Source: Thermoflexia bacterium | Lineage (GTDB): Bacteria; Chloroflexota; Anaerolineae; B4-G1; DUEL01 | Reading direction: 5' to 3' | Length of the DNA: 48,134 nucleotides | Assembly: GCA_011192125.1 (NCBI GenBank) | Contig: DUEL01000003.1 | Location: forward strand, 1-48,134 | Shown: one piece after another, positions 42,594 to 48,134 of the stretch | How the letters are laid out: each line of letters opens with the position of its first letter | Position numbering within the stretch: the first letter of the stretch is position 1 | Translations under genes and position numbers: made by a program | Notes under the pieces: model-generated | The model's database searches: none | Told to the model about the DNA's origin: nothing | The model's input: only the letters and a program-made list of their open reading frames with translations

Positions 42594-43084
42594 AGGAACA
42601 TCTCCATAAAGACCTCGTCGTCGTATTGTCCGTCGATCTTCACCTGCCGCGAGAGCACTCCCTTGGGAACGAAGCCCAGGCTTCGGTAGAAGGTCCGCGC
42701 CCGAGCGTTGCTTGCCCGGACGTAGACGACCAGTTTCTCATAGCCGTGGGCGCGGGCGAAGGCGAAGGTGTGTTGCGCCAGGCGGTGACCGATCCCCTTG
42801 CCCCTCCAATCGGGAAGGACGAAGGTGCCCACGGCAGCGACGTGGTCGAAGGAGTCGGTGTATCGAGCCCACCGGTCGAGGGATTGAAACCCCACGATCT
42901 CATCGCCCGCCTCGGCGACGAACACACCTTCCCGGTCGGAAAGGGAGGTCAGGTACTGGCGGACCTGTTCGGGGGTGAAGGGGTGGCTGACGGCGCTGTG
43001 GACCCGTTCGGCGCAGATGACCTCCCAGATGGCGGAGATCGCCTCGGCGTCGTCGGGCGTTGCACGGCGGACGTGGATCTTCAT
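42590..43084 (-). CDS. GNAT N-acetyltransferase
   Basis: 164 residues from ATG 43082-43084. RRATPDDAEAISAIWEVICA start, acetyl-CoA loop LPDWRGKGIGHRLAQHTFAFA (about residues 92-112), and NARARTFYRSLGFVPKGVLS near the end. Resembles the L-amino-acid N-acyltransferase/phosphinothricin-acetyltransferase type, but the substrate cannot be inferred. It starts just after a terminator that follows tRNA-Ser on the same strand; a further in-frame extension upstream would run through that terminator and is rejected. Confidence 0.88.
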   Translation of the reverse strand: MKIHVRRATPDDAEAISAIWEVICAERVHSAVSHPFTPEQVRQYLTSLSDREGVFVAEAGDEIVGFQSLDRWARYTDSFDHVAAVGTFVLPDWRGKGIGHRLAQHTFAFARAHGYEKLVVYVRASNARARTFYRSLGFVPKGVLSRQVKIDGQYDDEVFMEMFL

Positions 43085-43094
43085 CGTTATTTCT

Positions 43095-43123
43095 CTTAAA
43101 GAAAACGCCCCCGCGTGGGGGGC
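43095..43123 (-). terminator. Intrinsic terminator of tRNA-Ser
   Basis: Minus strand GCCCCC-CACGC-GGGGGC (43123-43107) followed by GTTTTCTTT. It separates tRNA-Ser from the GNAT gene, whose ATG is only 11 bases away, so GNAT-DUF72 mRNA must come from read-through or an internal start. Confidence 0.85.
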
Positions 43124-43174
43124 TTCGGACGGCGTCTTCGACGGGGGCGAGTGCCCCCTGCCTCTGTGAGAAGG

Positions 43175-43263
43175 CGGAGAGGGTGGGATTCGAACCCACG
43201 GGGGTCTCACGACCCCACGCGCTCTCCAGGCGCGCGCGTTAGGCCAGACTACGCTACCTCTCC
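43175..43263 (-). tRNA. tRNA-Ser(GGA)
   Basis: Class II tRNA. Acceptor GGAGAGG (43263-43257) with CCTCTCC (43182-43176), anticodon stem CGCGC/GCGCG with loop CTGGAGA (anticodon GGA, reads UCC/UCU), long variable arm GGGGTCGTGAGACCCC, T arm GTGGG-TTCGAAT-CCCAC, discriminator G. CCA not fully encoded (GCC then T). Confidence 0.95.
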
Positions 43264-43276
43264 GCGGCGGCCTATA

Positions 43277-43885
43277 TTATACCATCCCTTCGTCGTTTTG
43301 CAACCTCTGCCCGTAGGTCCGGTTCCAATCGGGGATCGACTTGACGGCGACCACCAGGCCGCCCAGCGCGCCTAGGAGGATGACCGGCAGGGGCGCTCCG
43401 AACGCCCATAGCAGCGGGCCGACGGTCAGCATCACGAAGATCGTAGACCGGGCTCGGTGGACGTGCAGCAGGCCGACCAGGACGAACCAGAGGGTCGCCG
43501 CGGTGACTCCCGCTTTCAGGGCGATCAAAGGATGCAGGCCGAAGAGGGAACCGGCGAGGGTGGAAAGGCCAATCCCCCCGCCGAAGCGGATGAAGATGGA
43601 CCAGTTATGGCCGACGATGGCCATCACTCCAGCGAGGGCGGCGGCCCAGGGGTTCCCTGTCCACAGCACCGCCACGATCACGGCCCCCATTCCCAAGAAG
43701 AGGTCCACCACGCCGGTCAGCACGCCGGCCCACAGACCGGCCGCCCGGGAGACGTTCAACCCGCCGGTGTGGCCGCTGCCCTGTTGTCGCACGTCCACTC
43801 CCCGAGCCAGGCGGACCACGATCACGCCTGTCGGGATCGCACCCAAGAGATAACCCAGCACACCCGCGCCGATCCATTCGACCAT
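43277..43885 (-). CDS. PlsY-like glycerol-3-phosphate acyltransferase, divergent
   Basis: 202 residues, five to six membrane segments. PlsY transfers acyl groups from acyl-phosphate to glycerol-3-phosphate. The three loops are recognisable but altered: GYLLGAIPTGVIVVRLARGV (motif 1), GSGHTGGLNVSRAAG where PlsY has GSGNxGATNxxR (motif 2), and GHNWSIFIRFGGGIGLST where PlsY has GHxFPxFxxFKGGKGVAT (motif 3). Loss of the Lys pair in motif 3 may change phosphate binding. It could be a divergent functional PlsY or a paralogue. ATG 43883-43885 after CCTAGGAGGAG. Confidence 0.8.
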   Translation of the reverse strand: MVEWIGAGVLGYLLGAIPTGVIVVRLARGVDVRQQGSGHTGGLNVSRAAGLWAGVLTGVVDLFLGMGAVIVAVLWTGNPWAAALAGVMAIVGHNWSIFIRFGGGIGLSTLAGSLFGLHPLIALKAGVTAATLWFVLVGLLHVHRARSTIFVMLTVGPLLWAFGAPLPVILLGALGGLVVAVKSIPDWNRTYGQRLQNDEGMV

Positions 43886-43910
43886 CGGCCCGCTCCTCCT
43901 AGGAAGGTTT

Positions 43911-43992
43911 GTGTCAGACCGCAGAGGCGCGGAGGGCGCAGAGGTGCTTTAGAACGTCCCTGCGCCCTCCGCGTCTCTACGGTGAATTCCAC
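43911..43992. repeat. Dispersed CCACAGAG inverted repeat, GC-rich variant
   Basis: ACCGCAGAGGCGCGGAGGGC with arm CTGCGCCCTCCGCGTCTCTA. Compared with other copies several A-U pairs are replaced by G-C on both arms, i.e. compensated changes. Confidence 0.85.
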
Positions 43993-44026
43993 GATGTGGC
44001 AATCTGCCTTGTGCAGGTTGGACGGC

Positions 44027-44935
44027 TCAGCAGCGGACCCGCAGCCGTTGGGGGAGGATCTCGAATTCCAGCCGGTGCCCGGCGGTGCAGAGCACCTCCC
44101 CGTCGGCGTGGGCTACCAGATCCTCCTCCGAGGAGATAGCCACCCGCCGGGCCTGCGTCATCGTCACCGCCCTGTGGTCGGTGTGGCTTCCCTTCAGGAA
44201 GTGGGGGACGAGCCGTAGCATCTCCAGCCGTCCCACCTCGCCTGCGATGCACAGATCGAAGAGGCCGTCGTCGGGTTGGGCGTCGGGGGTGACGAGAAAA
44301 CTGCCGCCCTCCCGTGGCCCGTTGGCGACGCAGACCATCAGCGCTGGGAAGTCCATTCGCTGGCCGTCGAACTCGATGGCCACGTGTGGGGCTTTGTAGT
44401 AGATGAAGATCGTCTTGAGGACGACCGGCAGGTAGAGGGCCATCCCACGCAGCCGCTTGACCCTTCGGGCCCGCTCCGTCACGACGCCGTCGAACCCCAC
44501 CCCCACGGTGTTGTCGAAATACCGGGAGGAGCAGCCGTTCAGAGTGACCCGCCCCACGTCCACCACCCGTACTCCACCGCGGGCCAGCCGACGGCACGCT
44601 CCCGGCAGGTCGGGCGGGACCCCCACCGTGTGGGCGAAGTCGCTGCCGGAGCCGATAGGGATGATCCCCAGGGTGCCCGCCACGCCGTCGCCCGCAGCCG
44701 TCATCAGGCCGTTGACTACCTCGTGGGTCGTGCCGTCGCCGCCTGCCGCGACGACGGTCTCAAACCCCTCGGCCACGGCCCGCTCCGCCAGTTCCGCCGC
44801 GTGCCACGGCCCAGTGGTCCGGACCAGGTCGAACTCGAGCCCTTCCGCCGCTAAGAGCCGCCGCACCTCCGGCTCCACCTTCGCCGCGTATCCCCGGCCT
44901 GCCACCGGGTTGAGGATCACTTTGACAGGTCCCAA
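44027..44935 (-). CDS. Diacylglycerol kinase family lipid kinase
   Basis: 302 residues from TTG 44933-44935, chosen because AAGGAGG (44944-44950) is correctly spaced; the start is at the beginning of the conserved VKVILNPVAGRG. Kinase core: AAGGDGTTHEVVNGLM (nucleotide-binding GGDGT, about residue 62), IIPIGSGSDFAHTVGVP, FDNTVGVGFDGVV, VANGPREGGSFLVTPDAQPD DGLFDLC. Belongs to the DgkB/YegS/LCB5-like group that phosphorylates membrane lipids such as diacylglycerol. It may act with the PlsY-like gene next door in phospholipid synthesis. Confidence 0.9.
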   Translation of the reverse strand: MGPVKVILNPVAGRGYAAKVEPEVRRLLAAEGLEFDLVRTTGPWHAAELAERAVAEGFETVVAAGGDGTTHEVVNGLMTAAGDGVAGTLGIIPIGSGSDFAHTVGVPPDLPGACRRLARGGVRVVDVGRVTLNGCSSRYFDNTVGVGFDGVVTERARRVKRLRGMALYLPVVLKTIFIYYKAPHVAIEFDGQRMDFPALMVCVANGPREGGSFLVTPDAQPDDGLFDLCIAGEVGRLEMLRLVPHFLKGSHTDHRAVTMTQARRVAISSEEDLVAHADGEVLCTAGHRLEFEILPQRLRVRC

Positions 44936-44954
44936 CCTCTCCCCTCCTTGACAA

Positions 44955-45035
44955 TAATAACACCACAGAGACGCAGAGGACACAGAGGAATCTCAAGGAG
45001 AGGGAACTCTGTGACCTCCGTGTCTCTGTGGTGAA
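44955..45035. repeat. Dispersed CCACAGAG inverted repeat
   Basis: ACACCACAGAGACGCAGAGG with arm CCTCCGTGTCTCTGTGGTG. The best-conserved copy of the family in the window; it starts right after the Lon-like stop codon. Confidence 0.9.
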
Positions 45036-47402
45036 TTACTTCTCCCGCTTCTCCAGCCGCTGGTTGAACTCCCGCAGCCGCGCCAACACGCGGGCGTGGA
45101 CCGTTCCCTCGGGGAACTTCCCCTCCTCGTCCCGCTCACCGGCCGGTACGCCGGTGAGGATCTCGATCCCCTCGTCCACCGTGGCGACGGGATAGATGTG
45201 GAACTTCCCTTCGGCGACCGCCTCTACTACCTCCGACCGCAGCATCAGGTTGCGGACGTTGGCGGCCGGGATGATGACCCCCTGGTCGCCAGTCAGCCCT
45301 CGCCGTTTGCAGGTCTCGAAGAACCCTTCGATCTTGTGGGTAACCCCGCCCACCGGCTGGACCCGGCCGTGCTGGTCCACGGAGCCGGTGACGGCGATCC
45401 CCTGGCGGATCGGGAGGTCGGCCAGGCTGGAGAGCAGGGCGTACAGTTCTGCCAGCGACGCGCTGTCTCCCCGGATCTCGTCGTAGGTCTGCTCGAAACT
45501 GAGGCTGGCGGAGAGGGTAAGGGCCTGCTCCAGCGCGTACTGCCCGCCCAGGTAGGCGGCCAGCGTCAGCACGCCCTTGCCGTGGGTGGGGCCGCTCAGT
45601 TTCACCTCCCGTTGGATGTCCACCACGCCACCCCGACCCACGTAGGTGCGGGCCGTGATGCGGATGGGTCGACCGAAGACGTACCCTCCCACTGCGCTGA
45701 GGGACAGCCCGTTGACCTGCCCCACCACCTCCCCTTCGGTGGTGATGAGGACCATTCCCTCGACCACCGCCCGTTGGATTTCCTCCTCCAGCCGGTTAGC
45801 CCGGTAGGTCCATTCGGCGATCGCTCGCTCCACGTCCTCCCCCGTCACCACCTCCCGCGCTGCTTCTCCGGCCCAGTAATTCGCCTCGCGGAGGAGGTTG
45901 GCGATCTCTCCGAACCGGACGGAAAGCCGATTCTGGTCTGCTGCCAACCGGGAGCCGTACTCCACCATCCGCGCCACGCCAGTCCGGTCGAAGGGGCGCA
46001 GTCCCTCCTCCTCACACCGCGCGCGGATGAACAGCGCATAGAGGTGTTCGTTCTCCGGAGTGCGTTCCATATCGCCGGAGAAGTCGGCGCGAACCTTGAA
46101 CAGGTCGCGGAAGTCTTCGTCGACGGCGTAGAGGTAGTAGTAGAGGCTAGGACTCCCTACCAGCACCACCTTCACGTCCAGAGGGATCGGCTCGGGATCG
46201 AGGGTGACGGGGGAGATCAATCCCTCCCCCTGTTCCTCCAGGGAGATCTGTCCATCGATCAGAGCCCGCTTGAGGGCTCCCCAGGCCCGAGGGTCGGACA
46301 GGACGTCCCGCGCCCGTAGCACCAGGTACCCCCCGTTGGCCCGGTGGAGGGCGCCCGCCTTGAGCATCGTGAAATCGGTCGTCGCCGCGCCCATCCGGAT
46401 CTCGTGCTCGATCCGGCCGACCAGGTTGGCGTAGGTGGGGTGGGGCTCCACAACGACCGGTGCGCCCTCCTGACCGCTGTTGTCCACCAGCAGGTTGACC
46501 AGATACCGTCGGAAGGGGCCGGCCGGCGAGGGCCCCATCTCCTCCGGCGGGGGCTCCCCCTTCTTGAACGTCTCGACCCGTGCTACGATGTCCGCCCGGA
46601 CCTCCTCCAGGTACTCCTCCACCTCCGGGAAGTCCTTGTACCGCTCTTTCAGTTCGTCCACCGCGTGCCCGACGACGTAACTCGCTACCTCCCGGTCGAG
46701 CCGCTGCAGGGCCTCCTGCGCCTCCCGCTCCCGCTCTCGCAACTGATGGACCGTCTTCTCGGCGATGGCGGATAGTTCCCGGTGGATCCCTTTGAGCCGT
46801 TCCTGCTCTTTGGGCGGGAGTTCGGCGATGGCCTCTGGGGGGATGGGACGGCCGTCCTTCACCGGCACCAGGGCCAGCCCGGAGGCGGTGCGGAGGACGG
46901 CGAACCCGCGGGTTCGTGCCTGTTCGTCCAGTTCCCTCAGCAGCCGATCCTGCATCTCCTGGAAGGTTTGCTCGACCCGCTTTCGGTCCTCCTGGTAGGC
47001 GTCTCCCTCGAAGGCCCTGGGGATGGTCTGGCGCAGTTGTCGGACCAGGTCGGCCATGTCCTGCTGGAACCGAGCGCCGACCCCGGACGGCAGTCGGATG
47101 GCGCGCGGCTGGCGCGGCTGGCGGAAGTTGTGCACGTAGACCCAATCGTCGGGGGTAGGCTCTTGGACCGCCCGTTGGGTCAGGAACCGTTGGATGATGG
47201 TTGTCCGTCCTGTCCCCTCCGGCCCAAGAACGAAGATGTTGTACCCCGGTCCCTTCATCCGCAGGCCGAACTCGATGGCGCGCGTGGCCCGGGGCTGACC
47301 GATGATATCGGAGGTCAGTGGGAGATCGGCTGTGGTTTCGAAGGAGAAACTGGCCGGATCGCACACGCGGCGGAGTTGCTCGGGGGTCAGTTCTGTTGGC
47401 AT
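45036..47402 (-). CDS. Lon-like ATP-dependent protease (AAA plus S16 domain)
   Basis: 788 residues. N-terminal ATPase region with Walker A-like FVLGPEGTGRTT (about residue 60), a long coiled-coil insertion (about 130-270), a second AAA region ANGGYLVLRARDVLSDPRAW (Walker B-like), and a C-terminal S16 protease domain from about 560. The catalytic Ser lies in RGDSASLAELYALLSSLADL (about 655) and the Lys in THKIEGFFETCKRRG (about 698), so the Ser-Lys dyad is complete. This is the 'AAA family ATPase / Lon-related putative ATP-dependent protease' (LonC-like) type, not classical LonA. Cytoplasmic, energy-dependent proteolysis. ATG 47400-47402 after GGAGGAACG. Confidence 0.92.
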   Translation of the reverse strand: MPTELTPEQLRRVCDPASFSFETTADLPLTSDIIGQPRATRAIEFGLRMKGPGYNIFVLGPEGTGRTTIIQRFLTQRAVQEPTPDDWVYVHNFRQPRQPRAIRLPSGVGARFQQDMADLVRQLRQTIPRAFEGDAYQEDRKRVEQTFQEMQDRLLRELDEQARTRGFAVLRTASGLALVPVKDGRPIPPEAIAELPPKEQERLKGIHRELSAIAEKTVHQLREREREAQEALQRLDREVASYVVGHAVDELKERYKDFPEVEEYLEEVRADIVARVETFKKGEPPPEEMGPSPAGPFRRYLVNLLVDNSGQEGAPVVVEPHPTYANLVGRIEHEIRMGAATTDFTMLKAGALHRANGGYLVLRARDVLSDPRAWGALKRALIDGQISLEEQGEGLISPVTLDPEPIPLDVKVVLVGSPSLYYYLYAVDEDFRDLFKVRADFSGDMERTPENEHLYALFIRARCEEEGLRPFDRTGVARMVEYGSRLAADQNRLSVRFGEIANLLREANYWAGEAAREVVTGEDVERAIAEWTYRANRLEEEIQRAVVEGMVLITTEGEVVGQVNGLSLSAVGGYVFGRPIRITARTYVGRGGVVDIQREVKLSGPTHGKGVLTLAAYLGGQYALEQALTLSASLSFEQTYDEIRGDSASLAELYALLSSLADLPIRQGIAVTGSVDQHGRVQPVGGVTHKIEGFFETCKRRGLTGDQGVIIPAANVRNLMLRSEVVEAVAEGKFHIYPVATVDEGIEILTGVPAGERDEEGKFPEGTVHARVLARLREFNQRLEKREK

Positions 47403-47427
47403 CGTTCCTCCTCCCGGGAGGCATCAT

Positions 47428-47507
47428 CCACCACAGAGACACAGAGGACACAAAGGTCCCTCATAAACGACTGGGGTTCTCTCTGTGCCCTCTGTATCTT
47501 TGTGGTT
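47428..47507. repeat. Dispersed CCACAGAG inverted repeat
   Basis: ATCCACCACAGAGACACAGA with arm CTGTGCCCTCTGTATCTTTG and TGGTTTTA. Lies between dnaN and the Lon-like gene. Confidence 0.88.
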
Positions 47508-48134
47508 TTACTGTCCCAGGTGCATCGGCATCACGACGTAGGTGAAATCCTCATCCCCCGCCGGCCGGATCACGCCGGGGCGGGAGGGAGAGATAGTGTC
47601 CAGCACCACCTGCGGACTGTCGATCACAGAGAGGACGTCGATGAGGTAGCGGACGTTGAAGGCGATGTCGATCGGTTCTCCTTCGATCGTCGCCTCCAGT
47701 TCGGTCACGTCATCCCCGGTCTCGGCGGAACTGGCCGAGACAACGAGGCGGCCCGACTCCGGGTGGACGTGCAACTGGGTGATGTCGGCTCCCTCGCGGG
47801 CGAAGATCTGGGCCGTCCGGCAAGCCTTCAGCAACTCAGTGGTGCCGACGATCGTGCGCGTCGTCCGCTCGCGGGGGATGATCTGCTCGTAGTCGGGGAA
47901 GTTGCCGGGGATCAACTGGGAGACCAGCACCACGTCGGTCAACTGGAAGAGAATGCGGTTCTGGTCCGGCGTGACGGTCGCCAGGATGGGGTTTTCCTCC
48001 TCCGCGCTGATGCGGGCCAGTTCCACCATCGCCCGTGCCGGGACGATGACGCTGAACGGCTCGGAGACCGGCTCGGCGAGGGTGGCCGTGCGCACCGACA
48101 GCCGGTATCCGTCGGCCGCTGCCAGCGTCATTCG
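47508..48134 (-). CDS. dnaN: DNA polymerase III beta sliding clamp (5' end outside window)
   Basis: The last 208 codons and the TAA stop (47508-47510) are in the window; the gene enters from the right edge. MTLAAADGYRLSVRTA, ARAMVELARI, QLIPGNFPDYEQIIPRE (the hydrophobic-cleft region), ETGDDVTELEATIEGEPI and FNVRYLIDVLSVID are typical of domains 2-3, and the C-terminus TYVVMPMHLGQ is the partner-binding end (normally ...MPMRL). The internal ATG at 48129-48131 is not a start. dnaA is not in this window. Confidence 0.96.
   Translation of the reverse strand, partial: RMTLAAADGYRLSVRTATLAEPVSEPFSVIVPARAMVELARISAEEENPILATVTPDQNRILFQLTDVVLVSQLIPGNFPDYEQIIPRERTTRTIVGTTELLKACRTAQIFAREGADITQLHVHPESGRLVVSASSAETGDDVTELEATIEGEPIDIAFNVRYLIDVLSVIDSPQVVLDTISPSRPGVIRPAGDEDFTYVVMPMHLGQ

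Noticed and set aside
43085..43210. Upstream extension of the GNAT gene to about 43210
   Set aside because: It would run through the tRNA-Ser terminator and into the tRNA itself.

Overview
The window is a GC-rich chromosomal segment, most likely from a member of the Chloroflexota (Anaerolineae-like lineage, possibly thermophilic). This rests on style rather than a marker search: secreted proteins ending in 'YLPLV-R' type tails, tandem pstB paralogues, a SARP/BTAD-type giant regulator, GT39 with a C-terminal beta-domain, GTG/TTG starts, leaderless promoters and dispersed 'CCACAGAGACGCAGAGG' inverted repeats. No phage, transposase, CRISPR or plasmid genes were seen; this is core chromosome with short dispersed repeats.

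Layout. 1-9.0 kb: 3' part of a flavo-diiron protein (fprA-like), a secreted Asp-box beta-propeller protein, an unannotated 6S-like small RNA gene with a consensus promoter, a hypothetical gene plus a membrane-anchored phospholipase-D-like protein, and a secreted DUF5107/DUF11 protein. 9.0-16.3 kb: a phosphate operon that begins with an amidohydrolase-CYTH fusion and continues pstS-pstC-pstA-pstB1-pstB2-phoU; the two PstB ATPases have complementary motif losses that predict an asymmetric heterodimer. 16.3-25.4 kb: an FtsW/RodA-PBP fusion whose transpeptidase motifs are all lost, ileS, a GT39 glycosyltransferase, ilvE on the other strand, and a complete T-box riboswitch (probably tRNA-Ile specific) pointing leftward into the 3' end of ilvE. 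25.5-34.2 kb: an S51-like protein with a CysS-like tail, gyrB, a 1131-residue BTAD/AAA/TPR regulator, a secreted protein and a lipoprotein. 34.4-39.6 kb: tRNA-Thr, rpmG, tRNA-Trp, secE, nusG, rplK, rplA, an L10 leader, rplJ, rplL, then a degenerate Lgt-like membrane protein and a HAD phosphatase. 39.6-48.1 kb: leaderless queG, Nudix-GNAT fusion, GNAT and DUF72 genes, tRNA-Ser, PlsY-like, diacylglycerol-kinase-like, Lon-like protease and the 3' part of dnaN.

How it fits together. Four promoters with good -35/-10 boxes (pst operon, T-box RNA, tRNA-Thr/ribosomal operon, queG) carry the same 24-bp element, two tandem 12-bp units of type TGTCCAAACTCC, placed 11-13 bp upstream of the -35 in the direction of transcription. 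This looks like an activator site linking phosphate uptake, translation and tRNA modification. A fifth copy (39638-39661) lies in a ~150-bp palindromic element. Short inverted repeats of about 80 bp sit between many genes, and other repeat types have entered coding sequences (ileS, the BTAD regulator) without breaking the frame.

The most promising undescribed items are the T-box-led leftward transcript that would be antisense to ilvE and sense to ileS, the 6S-like RNA, the amidohydrolase-CYTH fusion in a pst operon with asymmetric PstB, the dead-transpeptidase FtsW-PBP fusion, and the tandem 12-bp promoter element. All functional statements are from reading the sequence; no database search was run.
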